DNA from: Chitinophagaceae bacterium
GTDB lineage: Bacteria > Bacteroidota > Bacteroidia > Chitinophagales > Chitinophagaceae
Assembly (NCBI GenBank): GCA_025360525.1
Contig: JANYCA010000109.1
Location: 1-33,302, forward strand
DNA length: 33,302 bases
Direction of reading: 5' to 3'
Shown: piece by piece, positions 17,091-25,406 of the stretch
Position numbering within the stretch: position 1 is the first letter of the stretch
How the letters are laid out: each line of letters opens with the position of its first letter
Notes under the pieces: model-generated
The model's input: the letters and a program-made list of their open reading frames with translations, nothing else
Told to the model about the DNA's origin: nothing
Database searches by the model: none
Program-made: the position numbers and the translations under genes

Positions 17091-19757
17091 ATGAAAAGCG
17101 TTTTTGTAATCATTTGCCAGTTGTTGATATTTCAATCTGCATTTTGCCAGCCGATTTTACCCTATAAAAACCCAACACTTCCAGTTGACGAAAGAGTGCT
17201 GGACCTGCTTGCAAGGATGAGTGCCGAGGACAAATTCTGGCAACTGTTTATGATACCGGGTGATTTGACCGATGGAAAAGAGAAATACAAAAACGGCATA
17301 TTTGGTTTCCAGGTAAGTGCCAAGGGCAATGCTGACGCAGCGGGGCAAATGCTTAATTATAGTGCGGCTTCCAATGCAAAAGAAACTGCAAAGCTGATTA
17401 ATTCGATTCAAAAATATTTTGTAGAAGAAACAAAACTGGGCATTCCCATCATTGCATTTGATGAGGCTCTGCATGGTTTGGTAAGAGATGGTGCTACTTC
17501 TTTTCCGGCTTCTATCGGCTTGGCGGCCACCTGGGATATTGCCTTAATGAATCGGGTGGCAACCGCTATTGCCAACGAAACCAAAAGCAGGGGCATTCGC
17601 CAGATTCTATCTCCCGTTGTAAATATTGCGAGTGATGTTCGCTGGGGAAGAGTGGAAGAAACTTATGGAGAAGATCCTTTTCTTTCTTCGGAAATGGGTG
17701 TAGCATTTGTTAGCCCTTTTGAGCAAATGGGCGTGGTTACAACCCCTAAACATTTTTTGGCTAACAGTGGCGATGGTGGCCGTGACAGTTACCCGATTGA
17801 TTACAATGAGCGGTTGCTGGAAGAATATTATTTGCCGCCATTTAAAGCCTGTTTTGAAAGAGGTGGAAGCCGTAGTGTGATGACTTCCTATAACTCAATA
17901 AATGGAAGTCCAAGCACTGCCAATAATTGGTTATTGAATGATTGGTTGAAGAAGAAAATAAATTTTTCTGGATATATAATTTCTGATGCAGGGGCTGTGG
18001 GTGGGGCCAATGTGTTGCACTATACGGCCAGTGGTTATCCTGACGCAACTGCTAAAGCTATCAATAATGGATTGGATGTTATTTTTCAGACGGCTTATGA
18101 ACACAAGGATCTGTTTATGCCGCCATTTTTAGATGGCAGCATCAGTTCCACAACCATGGATGCTGCAGTGGCGAGGGTATTAAAGATTAAATTTGAACTG
18201 GGACTTTTTGAAAACCCCTACACCAATGAAGCGGAAGTAAGTAAGTGGAATAATAATCCTGCCCATAAATTATTATCAAGGGAGGCAGCGCAAAAATCGA
18301 TGGTGCTACTGAAAAATGACAATAACGTGTTGCCATTAAAAAAAACAATCCGAACTATTGCGATAATTGGTACAGATGCAAAAGAAGCAAGACTGGGTGG
18401 CTACAGCGGTCCGGGTAATGGCAAAGTAAACATCGTGGATGGAATTAAAAATAAACTAGGCCATTCAGCAAACGTATTGTATGCTGCTGGTTGTGGGCGA
18501 AAATCGCCTGAGTGGAACATCATTTCATCAAACAATTTATCAACCACCTTGAATAATAAAAAGTCAGCAGGTTTGCTGGGTGAATATTTTAATAATACCC
18601 AATTAAGTGGTAAACCTGTTGTTACAAGAGTAGATCAGCAAATGGATTTTGGCTGGACATTATACGGTCCGCATCCGGACATTAATTTTGATTTTTACTC
18701 TGTGCGCTGGACAGGAAAATTAACAGCACCGGAAACCGGTAAATTTAAAATTGGAATTGAAGGCAACGACGGCTTCCGGCTATATCTCGATGGTAAAATG
18801 ATCGTTGATAACTGGAAGAGCCAGACCTTTACTACAAGCCTGGCCGATTATCAATTTGAAAAAAATAAAATCTATGATATCCGTGTAGAGTTTTTTGAGT
18901 CGCAGGGCAATGCTCGTTTTAAATTGATATGGAATATAGGTGTGCAAAACGACTGGCAGAAAAAAATAGATGAAGCAGTAGCTGCAGCAAAAAAATCGGA
19001 TGTGGCCGTTATTGTAGTGGGTATTGAAGAAGGCGAGTTTAACGACAGGGCCTATTTAAATTTGCCCGGTCACCAGGAAGAAATAATTAACCAGGTGGCT
19101 GCAACCGGCAAGCCGGTGGTGGTGGTTTTAATAGGCGGCAGCGCCATTATCATGAATAAATGGATTAATAATGTTCCTGTTATTGTTGATGCATGGTATC
19201 CGGGTGAAGACGGTGGGAATGCTGTGGCAAATGTTCTTTTTGGCGATTACAATCCTGCAGGCCGTTTACCCATTACATTTCCTGTGTTTGAAGGACAATT
19301 ACCCCTCGTGTATAATCATAAGCCTACCGGTCGTGGTGATGATTACAATAACCTAAACGGGCAACCTTTATTTCCATTTGGATTTGGACTAAGCTACTCA
19401 AGTTTTGAGTATAATAATTTAAGATTTGATCATAAACAATTTGGAAAAACAGATAGCACCAAAGTTTATTGTACCATTAAAAATACCAGCACACGGGATG
19501 GCGAAGAAGTAGTGCAATTGTATATCCGTGATTTACTTTCGTCGCTTGCACAGCCCATTAAACAATTAAAAGGTTTTCAACGCATTTACCTGAAAGCCGG
19601 CGAGGCAAAAGAAGTTTCATTTAATATCAATCCCGACGTTTTAAAAATGTTAAATGCAAAAATGCAATGGGTGGTAGAGCCCGGCGAATTCAGGATAATG
19701 ATTGGCGCCTCCTCAAAAGATATCAGGTTAAGAGAGGTGATTAAAGTTGTTGAATAA
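17091..19757 (+). CDS. GH3 glycosidase with PA14 insert
   Basis: 888 residues with a Sec signal peptide (cleaved near SAFCQ), so periplasmic or surface-located. GH3 N-terminal barrel to about residue 380, with the predicted nucleophile D299 in GYIISDAG and the substrate-binding motif TPKHFLANSGDGGRDSY. An alpha/beta sandwich follows. A PA14 domain (about 490-630, GLLGEYFN to KLIWNIG) is inserted within the sandwich, as in many Bacteroidota beta-glucosidases, where it shapes the substrate pocket. The C-terminus is a fibronectin III-like domain (YSSFEYNNLRF onward). It removes terminal sugars from beta-linked glycosides (beta-glucosidase or beta-xylosidase); the exact sugar cannot be read. It is convergent with the DUF1080 end of the minus-strand glycan run. 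Confidence 0.93.
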   Translation: MKSVFVIICQLLIFQSAFCQPILPYKNPTLPVDERVLDLLARMSAEDKFWQLFMIPGDLTDGKEKYKNGIFGFQVSAKGNADAAGQMLNYSAASNAKETAKLINSIQKYFVEETKLGIPIIAFDEALHGLVRDGATSFPASIGLAATWDIALMNRVATAIANETKSRGIRQILSPVVNIASDVRWGRVEETYGEDPFLSSEMGVAFVSPFEQMGVVTTPKHFLANSGDGGRDSYPIDYNERLLEEYYLPPFKACFERGGSRSVMTSYNSINGSPSTANNWLLNDWLKKKINFSGYIISDAGAVGGANVLHYTASGYPDATAKAINNGLDVIFQTAYEHKDLFMPPFLDGSISSTTMDAAVARVLKIKFELGLFENPYTNEAEVSKWNNNPAHKLLSREAAQKSMVLLKNDNNVLPLKKTIRTIAIIGTDAKEARLGGYSGPGNGKVNIVDGIKNKLGHSANVLYAAGCGRKSPEWNIISSNNLSTTLNNKKSAGLLGEYFNNTQLSGKPVVTRVDQQMDFGWTLYGPHPDINFDFYSVRWTGKLTAPETGKFKIGIEGNDGFRLYLDGKMIVDNWKSQTFTTSLADYQFEKNKIYDIRVEFFESQGNARFKLIWNIGVQNDWQKKIDEAVAAAKKSDVAVIVVGIEEGEFNDRAYLNLPGHQEEIINQVAATGKPVVVVLIGGSAIIMNKWINNVPVIVDAWYPGEDGGNAVANVLFGDYNPAGRLPITFPVFEGQLPLVYNHKPTGRGDDYNNLNGQPLFPFGFGLSYSSFEYNNLRFDHKQFGKTDSTKVYCTIKNTSTRDGEEVVQLYIRDLLSSLAQPIKQLKGFQRIYLKAGEAKEVSFNINPDVLKMLNAKMQWVVEPGEFRIMIGASSKDIRLREVIKVVE

Positions 19758-19829
19758 AGGATGGACTTTTTAACGAAAGAGCCGGCATAAATTCTATTAC
19801 AAATCCACTCAATTTTTAGCTTGCTTTTC

Positions 19830-20471
19830 TTAATCAGGTAATACTTTTACCATAATATTTTTATAATAAACTTTACTGTTGGGATCATGTCCCTGCAAGG
19901 CAAAAGTGCCTTTAGAAATCACCCGTCCTTCATTTCCGGTTTCTCTTTTTACGTTATCCGGCTCGGTGTATTCAACTAAAACCTTATCATTTATCCTGGT
20001 GGTAATTTTTTTGCCAATTACTGTTATAGATTCTGTAAACCAAGTGCTGTCTTTTACATATACTTCTCTAACATCCTGTATTCCGTACAAACTAGCGGTT
20101 CGGCGCCAGTCGCTTTGAGAATTGTTCACCTGCACCTCGTAGCCTTTTAGCGGCCAGGAACTTTGCTGAAACTGCGTATGGAAATAAATTCCGGAATTGG
20201 CACCCGGCATGGTCATCACGTCTGCTTTGAATTCAAAGTTCTTAAACTCATGGTTCTTAATATCGCCATCGTAAAACAAATGAGCGACATTTCCATTAAC
20301 GACTATCATACCATTTTCCACTTTAAAAGATGCTGCATTGTCGCCCACTTTCCAGTTGCTGAGCGATTGACCATCGAATAATGATATCCAACCATCGGTT
20401 GCCATTTTTTTAGATCCGGCACAGGAGATCAGCACAATGATTATGCTGCAAAATGTGATAAACTTTTTCAT
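19830..20471 (-). CDS. DUF1080 lipoprotein (3-keto-disaccharide hydrolase family)
   Basis: 213 residues. Lipoprotein signal ending LISC (Cys17). The mature part is a single concanavalin-like DUF1080 domain: WISLFDGQSLSNWKVGD at the start, NFEFKADVMTMPGANSGIYFH in the middle, YEVQVNN, and a C-terminal FALQGHDPNSKVYYKNIMVK, all family signatures. Members of this family (Pfam PF06439) include hydrolases or lyases acting on 3-keto-glycosides made by sugar oxidoreductases. It is the last gene of the minus-strand run, 36 bp after the membrane cytochrome. No Gfo/Idh-type sugar oxidase gene is visible in the window, so whether it acts on keto sugars here is open. Confidence 0.88.
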   Translation of the reverse strand: MKKFITFCSIIIVLISCAGSKKMATDGWISLFDGQSLSNWKVGDNAASFKVENGMIVVNGNVAHLFYDGDIKNHEFKNFEFKADVMTMPGANSGIYFHTQFQQSSWPLKGYEVQVNNSQSDWRRTASLYGIQDVREVYVKDSTWFTESITVIGKKITTRINDKVLVEYTEPDNVKRETGNEGRVISKGTFALQGHDPNSKVYYKNIMVKVLPD

Positions 20472-20507
20472 GTTGTTTTATTTATTTCGAAATGATAGTA
20501 GTATAAA

Positions 20508-22649
20508 TTAATTTAGAAAGAGCTCATCGATAAATACCCATGCGTTTTGTCCTTTGCCGGGATGCCAGTCCGGTAATTTCATAACAGGCCTGGCTACAAC
20601 TTTCAGCATCGTTATTTGCTTTGGTTCAAACGTACATTCATATGCAGCAAGAGCCGGTAATTGTAAACCTGTAGGCTGAGCAGGGTTTAATTTTTTAAGC
20701 AATACCAAATTACCCATTCTGGTTCCACCCCAAACCTCCACGCCGGCAGCGGGCATAATATAAGAGCCAATATCTATCACCGAACTAAAAGTAACCGAAG
20801 AAATCAACATCGGCTTTTTAAAATACATTACAGCCTCCAGGTTGTTTCCTTTATAGCCTAACCATTTTCCACTTCTAAAATTAAGGTCGCCCTTTTCTCC
20901 ATCCGATAATGTGCTACCACCTTTTCCTTTGTAAGACATATCCGGCATTGTAATTAATTTTACAGAATCAGCAAGGAAGCCTGTTTTAAAATAATTCCTG
21001 CTGGCTGTTTCGCTGCTACCCCACCCTTTTAAAAATGCTTTTGTCTTTAGCAACGATGATTTTGTAATAGTAATACTGTCTTTATAAACCTGCGAACTCA
21101 GACTGTCAGGTTCTGTACCATCCAGCGTATATCTAAGCGAAACTCCTTTAATATAGTGTTTCAATTTTACTGACGTGGCAGTTGTAAAAATCTGCGCTTC
21201 TCCTAAAATAGTCGGGCTGTTCAATTTCACAATAACGGTATCGCCTCTAAAACCGGTGCCGATGGCTATTTTAGGGAATTGCTTTTTTATAGCAGCAATA
21301 TCATTGCTGTTAATGGCAGTATTCCAGATATACAAAGAAGATAATTTAGGGAGATTTTTTAGCACCGCAAGATCAGCAGTTTTTACTGCAGTCCCGGAAA
21401 GGGATAATTGTTGCAGTTCCTTCAGGTCTTTTAATTGTGTAAGGGCAGCACCGGATATTTGCGTAAACGCTAGGTTAAGTTTGCGCAGGTTTTTTAATGG
21501 TGTAATGTATTTAATGTCATCATCTTTTACCGGCATTTTATTAAGTGTTAGGCTTACAATCTGTTCCGCTATACCCTGTAATTCCTTCAACTGCTCTGCC
21601 TTAAAAAAAGATGCTCCAAAAAACTCAACTCCTAAAGCAGGTGAACCAATGGCCAACGGAGCCACCACCCTGTAATCGTTGTTTAGTTTTTTTATAACCG
21701 TTTCTTTGGCGGGTTCAAAGGCATAGCTTTCGCCTTCAATTGTTTTAAAGAATGAAGCTGCTACGGTTCTTAAAGTATCTGTTGATGCCAGGTCTGTAAT
21801 TTTAGCGGTAAAACTAGATCCGCCTTTTATCCAATAATACAATGCTTTTATTTCTTCGTCGGTCAGTTGTACTTTTCCTCTCGGCGGCATGTGCATCTTT
21901 TCATCCATGGGCAAATGAACCCTTTGCATCATTAAGCCAAAACCAACGGCAGTAGTGTCCCACAACTTACCTTTTTTTCCACCCTTTAATAACTGCTCCG
22001 GCGTTTCCATTACGAGCTCTCCTTTGGCTTTGCTGCTGTTGTGACAGGCAATACATTTGGCTTCTAAAATTGGCTTTATTAAATGAGTGTATGCAATGGC
22101 GTCTTCGAATAAAACCGTTGGCTTTAATTGATCGACTGTGATGGGGGCCAATAAAAAATTATCACCATGGGTAATGATTGCACCCTGGTGACCAGCCATT
22201 ATTATTCCTGCCACACCTAAAGCACCTATTGAAACAGTAACCATGCGTTTCTGCCTTATAACATCCTTAAAAGCATACCAGCACAATGCCAATAATGAAA
22301 TAGCAAGGCCTGTCCATTTGTGCAGGAAAACAGCATCCGAATCGTAGCCTTCTTCCCTTGATAGAAAAAAGCCCATTAAGGCCGAAGCAACGGCTGTAAA
22401 GGAGGCTAATAACAATATCCAGTTGCCAGCTTCTTTTAAATCTGCATCATCTTTTTTAGCAGTAATGGTTTCCCATACAAGAGCGATGATTAGTAATACG
22501 ATGGGGAAATGCAATACCATGGGATGCATTCTGCCGGCTACTTTTAACAGACCGGGCACGTGTACTTTATCACCTAAAATAAACAGAAAAACCAACAGGC
22601 AGTTTAATGCAAAGGCAAGGTTGTAAACAATACTTTTCCAGCGAATCAT
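20508..22649 (-). CDS. Membrane-anchored c-type cytochrome with LRR and chitobiase-like C-terminal modules
   Basis: 713 residues in modular order. Residues 1-150: four to five membrane segments of DUF2231 type (RMHPMVLHFPIVLLI, HKWTGL, GHQGAIITHGDNFL), with His that may bind haem b. About 180-285: planctomycete-type cytochrome (PSCyt1) with one CIACH haem site and LPMDEKMHMPPRGKVQL. About 350-475: leucine-rich repeats (LRKLNLAFTQISGAALTQL and similar). About 480-560: a CHB_HEX_C-like domain (YTLDGTEPDS). About 570-713: a discoidin-like tail ending PGKGQNAWVFIDEL. The tail matches the end of the GH20 enzyme at 31945. Electron transfer across the membrane coupled to carbohydrate contact is suggested by the architecture. 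It lies 36 bp before the DUF1080 gene. Confidence 0.85.
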   Translation of the reverse strand: MIRWKSIVYNLAFALNCLLVFLFILGDKVHVPGLLKVAGRMHPMVLHFPIVLLIIALVWETITAKKDDADLKEAGNWILLLASFTAVASALMGFFLSREEGYDSDAVFLHKWTGLAISLLALCWYAFKDVIRQKRMVTVSIGALGVAGIIMAGHQGAIITHGDNFLLAPITVDQLKPTVLFEDAIAYTHLIKPILEAKCIACHNSSKAKGELVMETPEQLLKGGKKGKLWDTTAVGFGLMMQRVHLPMDEKMHMPPRGKVQLTDEEIKALYYWIKGGSSFTAKITDLASTDTLRTVAASFFKTIEGESYAFEPAKETVIKKLNNDYRVVAPLAIGSPALGVEFFGASFFKAEQLKELQGIAEQIVSLTLNKMPVKDDDIKYITPLKNLRKLNLAFTQISGAALTQLKDLKELQQLSLSGTAVKTADLAVLKNLPKLSSLYIWNTAINSNDIAAIKKQFPKIAIGTGFRGDTVIVKLNSPTILGEAQIFTTATSVKLKHYIKGVSLRYTLDGTEPDSLSSQVYKDSITITKSSLLKTKAFLKGWGSSETASRNYFKTGFLADSVKLITMPDMSYKGKGGSTLSDGEKGDLNFRSGKWLGYKGNNLEAVMYFKKPMLISSVTFSSVIDIGSYIMPAAGVEVWGGTRMGNLVLLKKLNPAQPTGLQLPALAAYECTFEPKQITMLKVVARPVMKLPDWHPGKGQNAWVFIDELFLN

Positions 22650-22716
22650 AAATAATTTTATACTATAAAAAAATCAATAGAACGTTTGCAAATGGTTGAG
22701 ATGGCTGATGGCGCTT

Positions 22717-23745
22717 TTAATTTACAGGCTCTAATTTATACGGATAAGTTTTGCCCGAATTCCATTGTGCCACATACATATTTTCTTCGTCATCAATACA
22801 CACATCATGCGGATATTGAAATACTTTATCTGTCTGAAACATTTCATCTGGCACATTGCCTTTATAAACAGGCTCGGTACCGGCAAGATTAGAAACAACT
22901 TTATTGTTTGCATCAAGGATGGTTACAAAGCCGGATTGTTTCCATTGGTTATTATTTGATTGTAAAACTGCTGCGTACAAATATTCCCCTTTAATTACAG
23001 GACGGCATACCCATGCACCCGGCAATGAAATCGTTTCCAGGTAAACACCCTCCATGGTAAAACGCTTAAATGCATTTTGCTGACGGGAGCAAACAATCAG
23101 GGTTGGATTTTTATTGTTCCTGGTATCAATACAAACACCGTGTGCATTTAGCAAATGCTTGTCCTCTGTGCCTCGGCCGCCAAAGTGACGAATGTATTTA
23201 CCGTTAAGGTCGTATTGAATAATAAAATCTTTTCCATAACCATCGGCTACATAAATATCACCGTTGGCCGCAATGGCGGTTTCGGTGGGGATGTATTCAT
23301 CCGGCTTGGTATACATGCCGGTTTCTTTGGGATAATCCAACGTAAGTAACACCCTGCCATTGATGGTTGTTTTAATTACCTGGTGACGGTTGTTATCGCA
23401 GATGAACAATGTATCTGTACCGTTTTCATTAAACAGTGTAAAGCCGTGTGCGCCGGGATATTCGGTGCCCCAGGTATCCAACAGCTTACCATGTTTGTTG
23501 TAGATAAGTACGTTGTTTTTTGTTTCGTTGGTGAGTAACAAAATCCGTCCTTTTTGATCCTGCACCATTTCGTGACAATCATTTACCGGGTAGCGGGCAA
23601 CATCTGCCTTGCTCCATTTGGTATTGATCTTATACCGTTTGTTGTTTTGACCAAGTATCACTTTTTCGGAAATTAATACCTCTGGTACATACAAAGCACC
23701 TACCAAACCAAGGGAAGTACTTTTTATAAAATCTTTGCGGTGCAT
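22717..23745 (-). CDS. NHL-repeat (beta-propeller) protein with export signal
   Basis: About 342 residues from the ATG at 23745. A longer frame to 23802 adds 19 residues with no signal-like character. The N-terminus (MHRKDFIKSTSLGLVGAL) resembles a Tat-type signal without a full twin-arginine. The rest is a propeller of NHL-like repeats: NDCHEMVQDQKGRILLLTN, PGAHGFTLFNENGTDTLFIC, TAIAANGDIYVADGYG, LNAHGVCIDTRN, and YPHDVCIDDEENMYVAQWNSG. Such propellers bind partners or act as lyases or hydrolases; nothing here decides. It is often found beside DUF1501/DUF1549 genes. It lies 67 bp before the membrane cytochrome and 209 bp after the DUF1501 gene. Confidence 0.82.
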   Translation of the reverse strand: MHRKDFIKSTSLGLVGALYVPEVLISEKVILGQNNKRYKINTKWSKADVARYPVNDCHEMVQDQKGRILLLTNETKNNVLIYNKHGKLLDTWGTEYPGAHGFTLFNENGTDTLFICDNNRHQVIKTTINGRVLLTLDYPKETGMYTKPDEYIPTETAIAANGDIYVADGYGKDFIIQYDLNGKYIRHFGGRGTEDKHLLNAHGVCIDTRNNKNPTLIVCSRQQNAFKRFTMEGVYLETISLPGAWVCRPVIKGEYLYAAVLQSNNNQWKQSGFVTILDANNKVVSNLAGTEPVYKGNVPDEMFQTDKVFQYPHDVCIDDEENMYVAQWNSGKTYPYKLEPVN

Positions 23746-23954
23746 AATCGTTCGATTTTTTATTTTGGATGAATTTTTATGATCAATTGCAGTTGTTGGC
23801 AACGCTAACTATTAACTTTTAATTCAACCGGTTTAGTTGCTAAATAAAGTACCTGCTGTACAAGAGTGCGACGCCAATAAAGCCAAATTGAAATACTGTT
23901 GCCGGCTACCAAAAAAATATTTTGTATCAATTAATTTGTTCATCAATAATCCTG
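23746..23954. other. 209-bp gap inside the minus-strand run
   Basis: No coding frame of interest. It contains GTAC-CTGCT-GTAC (23849-23861) followed by a GC-richer stretch (AAGAGTGCGACGCCA and TTGCCGGCTACC, 23862-23910) unlike its AT-rich flanks. It may be a dispersed intergenic element. No TAnnTTTG promoter element was found on the minus strand. Confidence 0.45.
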
Positions 23955-25403
23955 TTAAGAAATAATGCCACTCACTACTTTACCAGCTACGTCTGTTAGG
24001 CGATATCGTCTGCCCAAATGCTTGTACACCAGTTTTTCGTGATCGAGTCCCATCAAATGTAAAGCCGTGGCATGAAAGTCGTTTACATGCACGGGATTGC
24101 TGGCAATATTATAACCAAAATCATCTGTTTCGCCATAAACACCGGGTTTTACACCGCCACCGGCCATCCAAATGGTGAATGCTCTTGGATGATGATCTCT
24201 GCCATAATTATCCGGTGTTAAAATGCCCTGGCAATAATTGGTACGGCCAAATTCACCTCCCCAAATCACCAACGTTTCATCGAGCAAACCTCTTTGTTTT
24301 AAATCGGTAATTAATGCTGCTGATGCCTGGTCGGTATCCTTACATTGGCCTGCCAGTTCGTTCGGTAAATTGTTGTGACCATCCCATCCCTGGTGATAAA
24401 TCTGTACAAAACGAACTCCACTTTCGGACAGTTTTCGGGCAAGCAAACAGTTGGCGGCATAGGTACCGGGCACCAAACAATCGGGGCCATACATCTTTAC
24501 AATATCTTCCGGTTCTTTACTAACGTCTGTTACTTCCGGTACAGCCGTCTGCATGCGGTAAGCCATTTCATACTGCTGAATTTTTCCTTTTATTTCCGGA
24601 TCTCCAAACTCGTTAAACCCCTCTTCATTTAGACTGGCAAGACGATCCAGCATTTTTCTTCTTTCTGCCTTGTCCATTCCATCGGGGTTTTTCAAGTACA
24701 ATACCGGATCTTCTCCACTGCTGAACTGTACGCCCTGGTGCACAGAATCAAGGAAACCATTTGACCATAATTTTGAATAAACACCTTGGCCATTGCCCTT
24801 GCCTTTTGAAAGCAATACGCAAAAAGCCGGCAGGTTTTTATTTTCGCTGCCAAGGCCATAACTTAACCAGGAGCCCATGCTTGGCCGGTTGCCAATTTGT
24901 GCACCGGTTTGAAAAAATGTTAGCGCCGGGTCGTGATTAATGGCTTCGGTATGCATTGTTTTTATAAAGCAAATGTCATCAACCACTTTGGATGTGTAGG
25001 GCAGTAATTCACTCATCCATGCACGGGTTTCGCCGTATTGATTGAATTTAAATTTGGTGCCTGCCAGTGGAAACTTAGCCTGGTCTGCCGTCATACCGGT
25101 AAGCCTTTGCCCGTTGCGGATGGAAGCAGGCAATTCCTGCCCAAACATCTGTTGCAGCATGGGTTTGTAATCAAATAAATCCAACTGAGATGGGGCACCA
25201 TTTTGAAACAGGTAAATAATTCTTTTTGCCTTAGGTGCAAAATGCGGCAGTCCTGTTACCAGCATCTCTTCTTCGGTGGCACTGCCAAAAATATCTGGTA
25301 TCAATAAAGAGCCTAACGCAACGCCTCCCAGCCCCATTCCTAGCTGCGTAAGAAATCTGCGCCTGTTTAAATTTAAACCATGTTCAATGATTTCCTTTTT
25401 CAT
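23955..25403 (-). CDS. DUF1501 family protein with Tat signal
   Basis: 482 residues. A twin-arginine signal (NRRRFLTQLGMGLGGVALG) exports the folded protein. The DUF1501 domain follows: APKAKRIIYLFQNGAPSQLDLFDYKP, TEAINHDPALTFFQTGAQ, GRPSMGSW-like NRPSMGSWLSYGLG, RFVQIYHQGWDGHNNL, LVIWGGEFGRTNYCQG, and NDFHATALHLMGLDHEKL near the end. The family is related to alkaline phosphatase/sulfatase folds, and in planctomycetes it regularly pairs with DUF1549/DUF1553 cytochromes. Its activity is not established. It starts 3 bp after the DUF1549/DUF1553 gene ends, so the two are translationally linked. Confidence 0.93.
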   Translation of the reverse strand: MKKEIIEHGLNLNRRRFLTQLGMGLGGVALGSLLIPDIFGSATEEEMLVTGLPHFAPKAKRIIYLFQNGAPSQLDLFDYKPMLQQMFGQELPASIRNGQRLTGMTADQAKFPLAGTKFKFNQYGETRAWMSELLPYTSKVVDDICFIKTMHTEAINHDPALTFFQTGAQIGNRPSMGSWLSYGLGSENKNLPAFCVLLSKGKGNGQGVYSKLWSNGFLDSVHQGVQFSSGEDPVLYLKNPDGMDKAERRKMLDRLASLNEEGFNEFGDPEIKGKIQQYEMAYRMQTAVPEVTDVSKEPEDIVKMYGPDCLVPGTYAANCLLARKLSESGVRFVQIYHQGWDGHNNLPNELAGQCKDTDQASAALITDLKQRGLLDETLVIWGGEFGRTNYCQGILTPDNYGRDHHPRAFTIWMAGGGVKPGVYGETDDFGYNIASNPVHVNDFHATALHLMGLDHEKLVYKHLGRRYRLTDVAGKVVSGIIS

Positions 25404-25406
25404 AAA

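Noticed and set aside
21175..21675. 166-residue plus-strand frame
   Set aside because: It is antisense to the LRR part of the membrane cytochrome, with no recognisable motif or start context.
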